DNA of 64,000 bases from Nitratireductor basaltis (lineage in GTDB: Bacteria; Pseudomonadota; Alphaproteobacteria; Rhizobiales; Rhizobiaceae): contig NZ_JMQM01000002.1 in the NCBI RefSeq assembly GCF_000733725.1, forward strand, positions 124,001 to 188,000, written 5' to 3'. Position 1 is the stretch's first letter; the number at the start of each line of letters is the position of its first letter. Both the position numbers and the translations under genes were made by a program. This document shows positions 36,340 through 46,902 of this stretch, in pieces. Under the pieces are notes generated by a model. The model was not told the origin of the DNA, ran no database searches, and was given only the letters and a program-made list of their open reading frames with translations.

Positions 36340-38745
36340 ATGAGCGAATTTGACGCTGAGTGTGCCAACTATTTTGAAGACTTGAAAGCCGACAGTCTTC
36401 ACTTACGCACGGCTACAAGCGGCCAAAAAACCATGCAGCAGCTCCGTGTTGTTTGCGGATTTGCACCGGCCTTCGCACCTGCGGCCTTGATGGCCCTCAC
36501 CGCCACGGTTCTGGCGCTGGTTTCATCCGATGTTCCCGCGACTGCCATTGCCATTTGGGTCACGCTTGCCGCCGGCACCCATGCAGCCGCTCTTTTCTTT
36601 TGGTGGAAAAAGCGTGACGCGTTTCGGCTGACAGTCAAGCCCGAGCGTGCTCTCAGCTATACCCTTGCTGCGACGGTATCTGTCGGACTTGTCTGGTCCG
36701 CACCAGCCTTGATGGCGGGGCTTTTGGGCAGCGGGCTTTCCATGGGTCTGCTCATAAGCCTTGCATGCGGATTATGCGCGACGGGAATTGCCCTTTCTCT
36801 CATGCCTCGCGCCGCCTTTGGTCTCGTGGGCTCGTCGGCCTGTGTCCTGATCATGTCCGTGATCGCCCTGCCTGTTCCCTTGCAGGCGTCGGCCATGGCG
36901 TATCTTCTCGTTCTTTTCATTGTGGTGACACCCATAGCGGGCGCGTGCATCGCGCGCGTGTTCTCGGAGCGTGCAACGGCTGAAACAGGCATGCGCGAAC
37001 AGCAGGAGATCATCAACCTGCTTCTTTGCGCATCCGATGCGACGCAGCAGGACTGCCTCTGGCAGATCAGCGCTGATGGCCGCATCGCCTATGTTTCACC
37101 GCGTTTCCGTGCAGCAATGTCATGCGCTGAGGAGCAAGTGAACAATACCCATTTCGGCGATCTGCTGCGTTCCATCTGCGTGGACTGCAATCCGCTCATC
37201 GCAGAGATCGAACGCTTCATCGACCGGAAGGAAGCGTTTCAGAACATTGTCGTGCAGGTGCAGAAGGGCGAGGAACGTTTCTGGTGGCGCCTGAGCGGCA
37301 AGCCGTCTTTCGACATGACCGGAGAGTTCTGCGGCTATATCGGCGTGACGGCCGACATCACGGCGCAGCGCAAGGCTGAAGCCCGTGTGAACTTCCTCGC
37401 TCACAATGATGCCCTAACCGGCCTCATCAACCGCGGCAAGTTCACCGAGCATCTCAACCAGTGCGTGGCACGTCTGGAGCGATATGGCTCCCCGTTTGCT
37501 GTTCTCTATCTCGATCTCGACCAGTTCAAGGCGGTCAATGACAGCCGAGGACATCTGGCAGGTGACATGCTCCTGGCTGAGGTCGGCCGCCGACTGCGCT
37601 GCGAACTGCGCGAATGTGAATATGCGGCCCGCCTGGGCGGCGACGAGTTCGCGATAATCCTGACGGACCGTTGCGACGCCAACTACACCGCCGAACTGGC
37701 ACAGCGCATCGTGGACAGCATCTGCAAACCCTATGACATCCATGGCGAGTGCGTGCAGATCGGCATCAGCATCGGTATCGCGCTTGCACCGGTGAATGGT
37801 ACGCGCCCGGACCAGATCCTGCGTAATGCGGATCTTGCGCTCTACCGTGCGAAGGAGGATGGGCGAGGCCTTTGGCGCTTCTTTGAATCCCGCATGGATG
37901 CGGACAACCGCGAACGTCGCATGCTTGAACTTGAACTCAGCCAGGCCATTCGTGAGGGTGAGCTGGAGCTGCACTTCCAGCCCCTTGTATCGGCGGAGAC
38001 GCAGGATCCGCTGGGGTTCGAGGCACTTGTGCGTTGGAACCACCCGATTAGAGGCATGGTGCAGCCGGCAGAGTTCATTCCGATCGCCGAACAAAGTGCC
38101 TTGATCCGTGAGATCGGCGACTGGACCATTCGTGAAGCATGCCGCAAAGCAGCGCAATGGCCTGGCGAACTGATGGTTGCGGTGAACATCTCCGCCCGTC
38201 ACTTCCAGCTGTCGGACATTGCGGAAGTGGTTCGACTCGCGCTGAGGGAAAGCGGCCTGCCGGGCGAGCGGCTTGAGCTCGAGATCACCGAGAGCCTTCT
38301 GATCGAAAAGACAGACGATGTCCTCGAGCGTCTGCGCGAGATAAAGGCTGAAGGTGTCGCCATCGCGATGGACGATTTCGGCACCGGCTATTCCAGCCTC
38401 TCCTATCTGATGAAATTTCCGTTCGACAAGATCAAGATCGATCGCTCCTTCGTCTCCGCGTCAAGTGAAGACACGGTTGCGCGCGACATCCTGCGCTCGA
38501 TCATCATGCTTGGCGAGACACTGAAGGTGCGCATTACCGCCGAAGGCGTGGAAACTCAGGAGCAGGTCGAATTCCTGCGCGGCATCGCCTGCCAGCAGCT
38601 GCAGGGCTTCTACTTTGCGCGCCCGCTCAACCCAGCTGACCTTGCACATTACTTCATCGATCATTTCCGCAAGACGCGCCTTCGCGACGCGGATATGCCT
38701 GCAGATGTTCAGCTGCCTTTGAAAGAAGCCAGCGGCGCGGCCTGA
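36340..38745 (+). CDS. Membrane PAS-GGDEF-EAL cyclic-di-GMP protein
   Basis: A protein of about 801 residues with five to six N-terminal membrane helices (about 40-210) and a PAS/PAC domain (about 225-350, [15 protein letters not shown] ... [15 protein letters not shown]). It then has a GGDEF domain with intact [11 protein letters not shown] and an EAL domain with [20 protein letters not shown] and [13 protein letters not shown]. Both catalytic signatures are intact, so it could make or degrade cyclic-di-GMP. I start at the ATG at 36340; an immediately preceding TTG is less likely. It is divergent from the oxoamine synthase operon. Confidence 0.93.
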   Translation: MSEFDAECANYFEDLKADSLHLRTATSGQKTMQQLRVVCGFAPAFAPAALMALTATVLALVSSDVPATAIAIWVTLAAGTHAAALFFWWKKRDAFRLTVKPERALSYTLAATVSVGLVWSAPALMAGLLGSGLSMGLLISLACGLCATGIALSLMPRAAFGLVGSSACVLIMSVIALPVPLQASAMAYLLVLFIVVTPIAGACIARVFSERATAETGMREQQEIINLLLCASDATQQDCLWQISADGRIAYVSPRFRAAMSCAEEQVNNTHFGDLLRSICVDCNPLIAEIERFIDRKEAFQNIVVQVQKGEERFWWRLSGKPSFDMTGEFCGYIGVTADITAQRKAEARVNFLAHNDALTGLINRGKFTEHLNQCVARLERYGSPFAVLYLDLDQFKAVNDSRGHLAGDMLLAEVGRRLRCELRECEYAARLGGDEFAIILTDRCDANYTAELAQRIVDSICKPYDIHGECVQIGISIGIALAPVNGTRPDQILRNADLALYRAKEDGRGLWRFFESRMDADNRERRMLELELSQAIREGELELHFQPLVSAETQDPLGFEALVRWNHPIRGMVQPAEFIPIAEQSALIREIGDWTIREACRKAAQWPGELMVAVNISARHFQLSDIAEVVRLALRESGLPGERLELEITESLLIEKTDDVLERLREIKAEGVAIAMDDFGTGYSSLSYLMKFPFDKIKIDRSFVSASSEDTVARDILRSIIMLGETLKVRITAEGVETQEQVEFLRGIACQQLQGFYFARPLNPADLAHYFIDHFRKTRLRDADMPADVQLPLKEASGAA

Positions 38746-38831
38746 TCTACCGAATTCTGCAGTTGCCCAGCCACCGCCCCATTTTGTGGTTATGCGCCGG
38801 GTCAACAGCAGAAACAATTCGGGACGATATA

Positions 38832-39191
38832 ATGAGCCAACGGACCATCCGGCGCACTGCCATTGCCTTGAGCACCGTCATTGCGGCGGCAACATTGCCC
38901 GCCGTCGCCCAGGCACAATGCGGAAGCGCTTCCTGGTATGCGCTTACATCCAAGACGGCCTCCGGTGAGCGCATGAACCCTGCAGCAATGACTGCGGCTC
39001 ATCGCAAACTGCCTTTCGGCACCAAGATCAAGGTCACCAATGCGGCCAATGGAAAAGCCGTTGTCGTACGCATCAATGATCGCGGCCCTTTCATCAAGGG
39101 ACGCATCCTCGATCTTTCGAAGGCGGCTGCCGCCAAGCTGGACTTCATCCGCTCCGGCCATACCAAGATCTGCCTCGAAGCGGTAAAGTGA
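38832..39191 (+). CDS. RlpA-like septal ring/cell-wall protein
   Basis: A 119-residue exported protein with signal peptide to AQA-QC. The double-psi beta-barrel spans about 30-117: [63 protein letters not shown]. This is the core of RlpA, a lytic transglycosylase acting on denuded glycan, without the SPOR domain of the full-length protein. Short forms like this are common in Hyphomicrobiales. Confidence 0.9.
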   Translation: MSQRTIRRTAIALSTVIAAATLPAVAQAQCGSASWYALTSKTASGERMNPAAMTAAHRKLPFGTKIKVTNAANGKAVVVRINDRGPFIKGRILDLSKAAAAKLDFIRSGHTKICLEAVK

Positions 39192-39197
39192 ATACGG

Positions 39198-39223
39198 GCG
39201 GGATCGGTTCCAGCCGATCCCGC
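39198..39223. terminator. Bidirectional terminator between rlpA-like and SMP-30 genes
   Basis: A perfect 10-bp inverted repeat GCGGGATCGG (39198-39207) and CCGATCCCGC (39214-39223) with a 6-base loop, located between convergent genes. Confidence 0.75.
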
Positions 39224-39234
39224 AAATGCGCTAT

Positions 39235-40113
39235 CTAGATCTCGACTGCCGGATCCAGTCGGCCTTCAACAGGCATGTCGATCAGGAAGAGCTTTCCGGC
39301 TTCGGGATCACTCGCACGTGCTGCCTCATCAAGTCCGGCCGCTGCCGAGGTAACAGCAAGGCGTTCGGCATTCTCACCTATGAAAACGGGGCAGGTGGCC
39401 TGCCGCGCGGGGAGAGAGATCGAGCGAATGAAGTGGCCGTCCGAGGACCATGCGTCCAGTCGCGCGCCGCCCCAGCGGGCATTCCATACGGTGCCTCCCG
39501 CGTCACATACCGAGCCGTCGATGCCGCCGACCATCTCGTTGCCTTCAACGGTGAGGATCGGTTCGTCGACAGGCAATCCGGTGTCCGGGTTGCAGGCAAC
39601 GCGATACAAGCGATTGGTGTGGGTATCCGCGAAATAGGCGATTGCCCCATCCGGGGAGAAGCAAATCGAGTTCGGAATCGTGATCCGCGGATAGAGCTGA
39701 CGCAATTCACCTGCGCGATACCAGTAGATCGATCCGGCTTCCTCTTCAGCGTTCCTGCCCATGGTGCTGAACCAGATGGCGCCGCTTGGATGCACCCGAG
39801 CATCGTTCGACCGCGTCTGCGGATTGTCCTCTTCCGCTGCGCACAGGACATCCCATGCACCTGACTGACGGTCGCGAAGATGCAGCCCGTGCTCGGTCAC
39901 GAAAAGCTGGCGCTCATCGTCGACCCGGGCAATGGCACTTGCCATGAAAGGAAGCTCCAGGACATTCGTCTCGTGGCTTGCCAGGTTGAGAGAATGAAGG
40001 CGGCTTGCAATGATGTCGAACCAGAAAAGCGTGTTGGTTTGCGCCTCGAAACTTGGTCCCTCGCCCAGCTCGCAAACTGTCTCGCACAGGACTGAAACGG
40101 TCGGTTCACTCAC
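39235..40113 (-). CDS. SMP-30/gluconolactonase family protein
   Basis: A 292-residue six-bladed propeller enzyme: ELGEGPSFEAQTNTLFWFDI (metal ligand Glu), RSNDARVHPSGAIWFSTMG (ligand Asn), NSICFSPDGAIAYFADT and GGIDGSVCDAGGTVWNARWG (ligand Asp). The family hydrolyses sugar lactones. Its ATG overlaps the stop of the SDR gene by four bases, so the dehydrogenase and lactonase act in one pathway: oxidation of a sugar to its lactone, then opening to the aldonic acid. The sugar is not identified. Confidence 0.9.
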   Translation of the reverse strand: MSEPTVSVLCETVCELGEGPSFEAQTNTLFWFDIIASRLHSLNLASHETNVLELPFMASAIARVDDERQLFVTEHGLHLRDRQSGAWDVLCAAEEDNPQTRSNDARVHPSGAIWFSTMGRNAEEEAGSIYWYRAGELRQLYPRITIPNSICFSPDGAIAYFADTHTNRLYRVACNPDTGLPVDEPILTVEGNEMVGGIDGSVCDAGGTVWNARWGGARLDAWSSDGHFIRSISLPARQATCPVFIGENAERLAVTSAAAGLDEAARASDPEAGKLFLIDMPVEGRLDPAVEI

Positions 40114-40877
40114 AGGATGCCTCCATCCACGATCATGGTTTGGGCTGTCATGCCGCGCGCGGCCTCGGAGGCGAGAAACAGGCAGGGACCGACCATGTCT
40201 TCAGGCTCCAGGGTACGCTTCAGGCACTGCCGGTCGATTGTGTCCTCGACACCTTCCTTTGTCACCCAGAGATCTTTTTGACGCCGGGTCATGACCCAGC
40301 CCGGTGCAATCGCATTGACCCGAATGCCATGCGGCCCGAGCGCACCGGCCAGCCCCTTGGTCAAACCGACAATACCTGCTTTTGCAGCGGTATAGGCCGG
40401 CATGGCGTGATGATTAAGCATGTAGGAGGTCGAGGTGAAATTGACGATTGCCCCCCGCCCTGCCGCCTTCATTCCGGTGACGACCGACTGGACGGCAAAA
40501 AACTGCGGGCGCAGATTGATCGCCTGGTTGTTGTCCCAGTATTCCTGTGTGACGGCCTCTATCTCATGGCGGTCGTCCCAGGCAGCGTTGTTTACCAGAA
40601 CCATGACCGGCCCATGCGCCTTCTCAGCCTCGCCGGCAGCCGCCTTGATGGCTTCGATGTCGCGCAGATCGGCATTCACAAAGAGAGGTGAGCGCCCGTA
40701 GCGTGCATTCAAGCCGTCGCACAGAGCGCGACTTTCCTCTTCCGCAATGTCGATGAAGGCAACCTTGGCCCCCTGTGCGAGGAAGCCCTCAGTCAATGCC
40801 GCGCCAATGCCCGAGCCACCGCCAGTGATCAGCACCGACACGTCCATGAGATCGGAATATCTCGTTTCCGGCTCCAT
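40110..40877 (-). CDS. SDR family oxidoreductase (probable sugar dehydrogenase)
   Basis: A 255-residue short-chain dehydrogenase: TITGGGSGIGAAL-type nucleotide site near residue 20, LVNNAAWDD, catalytic Ser-Tyr-Lys in NFTSTSYMLNHHAMPAYTAAKAG and IRVNAIAPGWV. The ATG at 40877 follows AGGAGGGG, an excellent ribosome site; an ATG at 40901 lies upstream of it. Coupled to the SMP-30 lactonase gene by an ATGA overlap, it probably oxidises a sugar with NAD(P)+. Confidence 0.92.
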   Translation of the reverse strand: MEPETRYSDLMDVSVLITGGGSGIGAALTEGFLAQGAKVAFIDIAEEESRALCDGLNARYGRSPLFVNADLRDIEAIKAAAGEAEKAHGPVMVLVNNAAWDDRHEIEAVTQEYWDNNQAINLRPQFFAVQSVVTGMKAAGRGAIVNFTSTSYMLNHHAMPAYTAAKAGIVGLTKGLAGALGPHGIRVNAIAPGWVMTRRQKDLWVTKEGVEDTIDRQCLKRTLEPEDMVGPCLFLASEAARGMTAQTMIVDGGIL

Positions 40878-40972
40878 ACGCCCCTCCTTGATGGATTTCA
40901 CACGACACGAATGGCCGCCTGTTCCACGGTTTTATCCAACCGCGAGGCTCTTGTCAGGTTCCCCTTGAGGAA

Positions 40973-42340
40973 CTAGCGGATCATGGCGTGGGGAAGCGGC
41001 GGTTTTGAGCGGACATTGAGCACGTTCTGACGCAGATAGGTCAAAGTCTCGTCCGCGTTGCACGGTCTGCCGAAATAGTAGCCCTGCCCGCCGGCGCAGC
41101 CAAATTCGACGAGCCGCGCGGCCTGGGCTTCTTCCTCGATGCCTTCAGCGACAACATCCATGCCCAGACCTTCGCACATTGCCAGTATGGCCCGGATGAT
41201 ATGTTCGGACGGTCGGTCATCGAGAATTGAAGAGACGAAGGCACGGTCGATTTTCAGCTTGTCGAAGGGGAAGTCGCGGAGACGACCCAGACTTGATTGA
41301 CCGGTGCCGAAATCATCAAGCGAAACGCGTATGCCCATCGCTTTCAGGTCATTCACGATCTTCTCTGCGGATGCAGGGTCGGTCATCAGCCCTGTTTCCG
41401 TGATCTCGATCTCGAGGCGGCGCGCGCTGAAACCCGTCCGCTTCAGTATCGAAAGGACCTGCAGGCCGGTATTGTGATCGACAAGCTGCGATGGCGACAG
41501 ATTGAAGGAGAGGAAGAGATGCTCCGGCCAGTCGCGCGCAGCCTCCGTTGCCTTGCGCAATACCAGCTGCGAGAGCTGACCGATGATGCCGCGTTCTTCC
41601 GCAATCGGGATGAAGACGCCCGGCGATACGAAGCCGAGATCGCGATCGGTCCAGCGTGCCAGTGTTTCGAAACCGATGGTCTCCCGTGTCGCAAGATCAA
41701 CGATTGGCTGGAAATGCGGCTCCACCTCGCCAGCGGCGACCGCTCGGCGCAATGCCTGCTCGATGCGGGTGACGCGCTTGGCAGCCTCTTCCATCTCCCG
41801 CGTATAGACCACCACGCGGCCCCGGCCCGTACGTTTTGCCTGATAGAGTGCGGTTTCAGCCTTGTTCAACAGAAGGTCGGCGGTTTCCTCTTCGGAATAG
41901 TAAAGCGAGCAACCGGCAGAGGCTGACAGGCGCGCCGTGCGGTAGCCGATATCATAGGGCGCAGAGAGGATCTCGATCAGCATGCGCACACGATCTTCGG
42001 CTGATTCTTCGCTGAAGACCATTGGGTAGAGAACGGCAAACTCGTCGGCGCCGATACGCGTGACCGTGGAGTAATCGTCCATCGCCGCGCGGAGGCGCAT
42101 GGCCACCTGCTGCAGAATTTCATCGCCGGCGCTGCGTCCGAAGAGATCGTTGATCGGCTTGAAACCGTCGAGATCAAGAATGGCGATGGCGAAGGGCGCG
42201 GGATCGTCGGCACGATCGGCGATCAGCCGTCCAACCTTGTCATAGAACCGGCGCGCGTTTCCAAGACCGGTCAGATGATCGGTCAACTGCAGCTCTTCTC
42301 CTGAAAGTGCAGCGGCTGGCGCAGCCTGGCTGGAAGGCAT
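40973..42340 (-). CDS. GGDEF-EAL domain protein with altered signatures
   Basis: A soluble protein of about 455 residues. The GGDEF domain (about 20-180) begins DHLTGLGNARRFYDKVG but its active-site motif reads GADEF (TRIGADEFAVLY). The EAL domain (about 200-440) reads ETLARW in place of EAL, with FNLSPSQL, EITETGLM and DDFGTGQSSLGRL otherwise conserved. The key Glu of EAL is kept, so phosphodiesterase activity is possible. The cyclase motif has lost its second Gly and may be weak or regulatory. The start at 42340 (MPSSQAAP) is preferred over an ATG at 42376 on length. Confidence 0.9.
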   Translation of the reverse strand: MPSSQAAPAAALSGEELQLTDHLTGLGNARRFYDKVGRLIADRADDPAPFAIAILDLDGFKPINDLFGRSAGDEILQQVAMRLRAAMDDYSTVTRIGADEFAVLYPMVFSEESAEDRVRMLIEILSAPYDIGYRTARLSASAGCSLYYSEEETADLLLNKAETALYQAKRTGRGRVVVYTREMEEAAKRVTRIEQALRRAVAAGEVEPHFQPIVDLATRETIGFETLARWTDRDLGFVSPGVFIPIAEERGIIGQLSQLVLRKATEAARDWPEHLFLSFNLSPSQLVDHNTGLQVLSILKRTGFSARRLEIEITETGLMTDPASAEKIVNDLKAMGIRVSLDDFGTGQSSLGRLRDFPFDKLKIDRAFVSSILDDRPSEHIIRAILAMCEGLGMDVVAEGIEEEAQAARLVEFGCAGGQGYYFGRPCNADETLTYLRQNVLNVRSKPPLPHAMIR

Positions 42341-42544
42341 GATTGGTTCCTGCTTCTCATTTGTTACCGGTAACAATGCAGGGGAAATGTTGATGAATAG
42401 TATCAGTCATAACAAATTTGTCAGAATTTCTTCGCTGGCGCATTTCCGCCTGCAATCGCGGCACATTGGCAGGGTCCGTCGTCCACCTTGACATGAGGCG
42501 CACAGGGGCGTCATCTGCCGCTCCAGTTTCAAGGAGCCCGCCCG

Positions 42545-43489
42545 ATGCCCCTCAAAATCGCGATCCAGATGGACCATGTCTCAACCGTATCCATAGCGGG
42601 AGACACGACCTTCGCCCTTGCGCTGGAGGCCCAGGCTCGGGGACATGAGCTATACCATTATACACCCGACCAGCTTTCCCAGCTGGGGAACCGCGCGCTG
42701 GCTATGGTTCAACCGCTACAGGTGCGCGATATGGAAGGCGATCACTACACGCTCGGCGAGGCAAGCCAGCGGGACCTGTCGGAAATGGATGTCGTGCTTC
42801 TGCGCCAGGATCCTCCTTTCGACATGAACTATATCACCACCACCCATATTCTTGATCTGATCCACCCCCGGACGCTGGTGGTCAATGATCCGGCATGGGT
42901 GCGCAACAGCCCGGAGAAGATATTCGTCACCGAATTCGCCGATCTGATGCCGGAAACACTCATCACGCGTGATGTGGAGGCCGTGAAGGCGTTCCGGCGA
43001 GAGCATGGCGACATCATCGTCAAGCCGCTCTACGGCAATGGCGGGGCGGGAATATTTCACCTGCAGGAAGCAGACCGAAATCTATCGGCTCTTCTCGAAA
43101 TGTTCATGCAGGCCTTTCGAGAGCCGTTCATCGTGCAGCGTTACCTGAAGGAAGTGCGCGGTGGCGACAAGCGGATCATCCTGATCGAAGGCGAGCCTGT
43201 CGGTGCCATCAACCGCGTTCCTGCCGAGCACGACTCGCGCTCCAACATGCATGTGGGCGGCCGGGCCGAAGCAACGGAACTGACCGAGCGCGAGCACGAG
43301 ATTTGCAAGCGTATCGGTCCTGCCCTTCGTGAACGCGGATTCGTTCTGGTCGGTATCGACGTGATTGGCGACTACCTGACCGAAATCAACGTCACCTCCC
43401 CCACCGGCGTGCGTGAAGTGAAGAAGTTCGGCGGGGCAGATGTCGCCGCACTCTTCTGGGATGCGGTGGAAAAGCGGCGCGGGAACTGA
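42545..43489 (+). CDS. gshB: Glutathione synthetase
   Basis: A 314-residue ATP-grasp enzyme joining gamma-glutamylcysteine and glycine. Diagnostic segments are [20 protein letters not shown] at the N-terminus, [18 protein letters not shown] near 80, [15 protein letters not shown] near 158, [25 protein letters not shown] and the C-terminal [25 protein letters not shown] precedes the ATG. It is followed by the yifB homologue, an arrangement seen in related bacteria. Confidence 0.97.
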   Translation: MPLKIAIQMDHVSTVSIAGDTTFALALEAQARGHELYHYTPDQLSQLGNRALAMVQPLQVRDMEGDHYTLGEASQRDLSEMDVVLLRQDPPFDMNYITTTHILDLIHPRTLVVNDPAWVRNSPEKIFVTEFADLMPETLITRDVEAVKAFRREHGDIIVKPLYGNGGAGIFHLQEADRNLSALLEMFMQAFREPFIVQRYLKEVRGGDKRIILIEGEPVGAINRVPAEHDSRSNMHVGGRAEATELTEREHEICKRIGPALRERGFVLVGIDVIGDYLTEINVTSPTGVREVKKFGGADVAALFWDAVEKRRGN

Positions 43490-43634
43490 TCCCGGCCCCC
43501 CCGTGTATACCGCTTTGTTGACTTGAGGTCATATTTGTTCTCATAACGTTCTTGATTTAGCGCGCATGCCGTGCTTTCGTTCCGCAAGTTGCAACCTTTG
43601 ATGAGAAGCAGCAGCGTTCGGGCGGGGGTTCGGG

Positions 43635-45167
43635 ATGGTTTCACGTGTAAGGACGATTGCCTTTCAGGGCGTGGAAGCGGTTCCCGTCGACGTGCAGGTG
43701 ATGGTTGCGCCCGGCAAGATGGGGATGCAGATCGTCGGGCTTGGCGACAAGGCGGTGGCGGAAAGCCGCGAGCGCGTGCAAGCTGCCCTTCATGCCTCTG
43801 GGCTATCGATGCCGCCGAAGAAGGTTACGGTCAATCTGGCACCTGCCGACCTGCCCAAGGAAGGCAGCCACTATGATCTGCCGATAGCGCTAGGCCTGAT
43901 GGCCGCGCTTGGGGCAATCCCCTCCGACGCACTGGAGAACTATGTCGTGCTGGGGGAGCTGGCGCTGGATGGCGGCGTTGCGCGCGTGGCTGGGGTTCTG
44001 CCTGCTGCCATCGGCGCGAACGCTATGGAAAGGGGCCTCATTTGCCCGCATTCCTGCGGTTCGGAAGCCGCGTGGGCAGGTGCGGATATCGATATCCTGG
44101 CGCCGCGCAGTCTGATCGCTCTTGCCAACCATTTCAGAGGTACGCAGGTCCTCTCGCGTCCCGAAGCCGCACTGGGACCCGCAGCACGCGACCTGCCTGA
44201 TCTTGCGGATATCAAGGGTCAGGAAAGCGCAAAGCGCGCCTTGGAGGTAGCCGCGGCCGGAGGACACAATCTGCTGATGGTCGGCCCGCCCGGTGCCGGT
44301 AAATCCATGCTGGCGCAGCGCCTGCCGTCCATTCTGCCTCCGCTGGAGCCGAAGGAGCTTCTTGAGTGCTCGATGGTGGCATCCATAGCGGGCGAACTGG
44401 CTGATGGTCGCCTCACGGACCGTAGGCCATTCAGAGCTCCACATCATTCTGCATCCATGGCAGCAATGGTGGGTGGAGGCACGCGGGCGCGGCCGGGCGA
44501 AGTATCGCTGGCGCATCATGGTGTGCTTTTTCTGGACGAACTGCCGGAATTCACCCCGCAAGTGCTGGACTCCCTGCGCCAGCCGCTGGAAACGGGAGAG
44601 TGTGTGATTGCACGGGCAAGCCATCGTGTCAGCTATCCCGCCCAGATCCAGTTGATTGCGGCCATGAATCCGTGCCGCTGCGGGATGGCCGGTGAGCCCG
44701 GGCACCGCTGCGCCCGCGGACCAAGGTGCCAGAGCGATTACCAGGCGCGGTTGTCGGGACCGTTCCTCGACCGGATCGATCTCCGCATCGAAGTGCCGGC
44801 TGTAACTGCGGCAGACCTGATTGCTCCCGGCAAAGCCGAGTCCAGCGCACAGGTGGCCGAGCGGGTGGCCATGGCCCGCCAGATGCAACGGGAACGCTAT
44901 AGCGCGCTTGGCCTGCCCGGCTGGACGACCAATGCCCGTTGCTCGGCGGCAATGATTGAAGAAGTCGCCACACCTGATCCCGAGGGCGTATCGCTGCTCC
45001 AGGAAGCAAGCGACAAGCTCGCGCTCTCCGCGCGCGCCTACCACCGGGTATTGAAGGTGGCGCGCACACTTGCCGATCTAGATGGCTCCGAGCGATTGGG
45101 CCGAATCCACCTTGCAGAAGCGATCAGCTATCGGATGGCTTCCGGCCGCGTTGCGCGAGCCGCTTGA
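43635..45167 (+). CDS. YifB/ComM family Mg-chelatase-like AAA+ ATPase
   Basis: A 510-residue protein with the standard ComM layout: N-terminal Lon-protease-like domain (GMQIVGLGDKAVAESRERV, NLAPADLPKEGSHYDLPIAL), Mg-chelatase ATPase domain with Walker A MVGPPGAGKSMLAQRL and sensor region HHGVLFLDELPEF, a four-Cys segment (MNPCRCG ... CARGPRCQSDY) and a C-terminal helical domain. ComM is a DNA helicase assisting branch migration during natural transformation in other bacteria. That role is known for the family and not shown here. Confidence 0.94.
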   Translation: MVSRVRTIAFQGVEAVPVDVQVMVAPGKMGMQIVGLGDKAVAESRERVQAALHASGLSMPPKKVTVNLAPADLPKEGSHYDLPIALGLMAALGAIPSDALENYVVLGELALDGGVARVAGVLPAAIGANAMERGLICPHSCGSEAAWAGADIDILAPRSLIALANHFRGTQVLSRPEAALGPAARDLPDLADIKGQESAKRALEVAAAGGHNLLMVGPPGAGKSMLAQRLPSILPPLEPKELLECSMVASIAGELADGRLTDRRPFRAPHHSASMAAMVGGGTRARPGEVSLAHHGVLFLDELPEFTPQVLDSLRQPLETGECVIARASHRVSYPAQIQLIAAMNPCRCGMAGEPGHRCARGPRCQSDYQARLSGPFLDRIDLRIEVPAVTAADLIAPGKAESSAQVAERVAMARQMQRERYSALGLPGWTTNARCSAAMIEEVATPDPEGVSLLQEASDKLALSARAYHRVLKVARTLADLDGSERLGRIHLAEAISYRMASGRVARAA

Positions 45168-45989
45168 GATCTGGCGTATCGCGCCTGCAATCCATGCGCA
45201 GGGCTGCCTTTTCTCTGCATGTGGGGCTTTCGGGGTCTTGTGGAGCCTCGCGCCGGTTTCGCAGCGCAGCAGATTTGCCGATTTGGAGCAGTACAGCTGA
45301 GCGCTCTGAAGTTCCAGAAGAACTGCGACAGATGGCGCTTTCTTCCCGTCACGACTGTGTAATTCTGTTTGATATATCTGGAAGCGGGACAATCGTGTTG
45401 GGGTCTTGCAAAAGATATCAATCGCCTATCAGTCGGGAGCATTAGGCGCACTGTTCCGAAAGCACATTTGCTCAAACGCATGATCTATATCGGCTCCTTC
45501 TCGATCAGCGCGCCAGTCACACGATGAAACCGGAGTTCGGATAGGTGCAGGTATCGAATGCGGGCGCGACAAATCACCTGAAACAATTGCCGGTGGAATT
45601 GTCATGGCCGCGAGCGAAGAATCCGATGACGGCGCGCCTACCGGCGTGCGCCAGAGCATATGTGCCACCACCCGCAAGACTTCGAAACAGCTCTCGCACG
45701 CATGCAGCACGTCTTGCATCAGCCCTTGCAAACCGCCCACGGCAGGCCATCGCCCCGTACCCGTTGCCTCGCGCATATTCCCGGATGCACGTCCGCGCGG
45801 TTTACAGAGCCGAAGCCGCAGCACAGTTATTGTAGCCCGACGCACGCAAACCAGCAGGTGGATTCGGCCCTGGAGTGACGGAGCGGACTTCTTCGTGCAG
45901 TCGGAGTTGATATATCTCCAGTGCTGATCCGTAGCCTGATCTCCACCCCTGGTGCGAAAGCGCGAGGATGCCCATCCACGCAAAGGCCA
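45168..45989. other. Long interval without a convincing gene
   Basis: About 820 bases lie between yifB and the terminator of the peptidase gene. Open frames occur on both strands, the longest on the minus strand from 46067 to 45429, but they have low-complexity, arginine-, serine- and proline-rich translations, no recognisable domain and no good ribosome sites. I see no tRNA, RNase P or tmRNA signature. It may hold decayed coding sequence or an unrecognised RNA. Confidence 0.5.
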
Positions 45990-46021
45990 AAAGAAAAGGG
46001 CGCAGCCCCCACGCTGCGCCC
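45989..46021 (-). terminator. Rho-independent terminator of the BTLCP peptidase gene
   Basis: GGGCGCAG (45998-46005) and CTGCGCCC (46014-46021) form an 8-bp stem. Read on the minus strand it is followed by a T-rich run (complement of AAAAGAAAA just left of the stem). It lies 30 bases past the stop codon. Confidence 0.85.
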
Positions 46022-46050
46022 CTATGCCCCGCCTCTTGTCCGAAAATGCT

Positions 46051-46659
46051 CTATTGGCGAACCGCACCCACCAGCGGATTTGTGCTTTCGCGCAGGCTTA
46101 CCCACTGACCGGTATGTTCGCTCGACTGGCGCTTCAGGAAGCGATAACCGGTCTGGTTCCAAAGCCGGACATCGTTGCGCAGATTGTCGAGGATGAAGTC
46201 GCCCTTGTCTGTTCGTACGGTCAGGACCGCATGTCCCTCCCCGTCACGCTTGCGCACGACCGTGATCAGCAGGTTCCCCAGAGAAATACCGGAGCGGTTC
46301 AGCATGCGGCGCTTCTCGAGAACGAAATCCTCACAGTCACCGACGCCCTTGACCGGATAGGTCCAGACTTCCTCGCGACCATAGATGTCGATGTCGTTGA
46401 GCGGTTTCACGGCGCGGTTCACACGGCTGTTCACCTGCTGCATCTTGCGCATCAAGCCGCCCGTCATCCGTGCGGGCTGGATCTTCCCGACGCGCAGGGC
46501 GCATTCGCGTGGATTGGATTTGCAGAAATCATAATGTCCGATTGGCTGGGAGGTCTTGCCTCCGGTTGCCAATGCGGCCGTTGCGCCAGCACTGCCTGCT
46601 GACAAGGCACTCACGACCAGTGAAAACGCAACCGCAAACCCAACCCTCTGAGAAGCCAT
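46051..46659 (-). CDS. Transglutaminase-like cysteine peptidase (BTLCP)
   Basis: A 202-residue exported protein. The signal peptide is GFAVAFSLVVSALSAGSAGA. The bacterial transglutaminase-like cysteine peptidase domain shows the triad: Cys in KGVGDCEDFVLEKRRML, His in GEGHAVLTV and Asp in FILDNLRNDV. Family proteins include LapG, which cuts large RTX adhesins in pseudomonads, but many rhizobial BTLCPs are of unknown role. No LapD partner is adjacent. Confidence 0.9.
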   Translation of the reverse strand: MASQRVGFAVAFSLVVSALSAGSAGATAALATGGKTSQPIGHYDFCKSNPRECALRVGKIQPARMTGGLMRKMQQVNSRVNRAVKPLNDIDIYGREEVWTYPVKGVGDCEDFVLEKRRMLNRSGISLGNLLITVVRKRDGEGHAVLTVRTDKGDFILDNLRNDVRLWNQTGYRFLKRQSSEHTGQWVSLRESTNPLVGAVRQ

Positions 46660-46902
46660 TCCGCCGCTCCCAATTTATTTAGTTTCTTAACACTAAGTTA
46701 AGGAACCAAACGGAGGTCTTGTCAATTAGAGTGGCGGATTAATATGCCTAGTGACGGGGTGCACGCCCGATATGGGCACTTGCCACGTCCCGATGTTGCA
46801 TAAATGCTATAGTTTATTACGGCCTATGCACGAGATATTGTATCTGCGCATCGCAAGGTAGCGAATCATTGAGTTTGACTGGCTGTTCTGCGCGTTAACC
46901 TT

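Noticed and set aside
45429..46067. Minus-strand open frame of 212 codons in the long interval
   Set aside because: It crosses the peptidase terminator, has no ribosome site or domain and has low-complexity composition.
46051..46659. LapG-type protease controlling the RTX proteins
   Set aside because: The BTLCP family matches, but the gene is 20 kb away with no LapD partner, and no double-Ala LapG cleavage motif was confidently seen in the RTX proteins.
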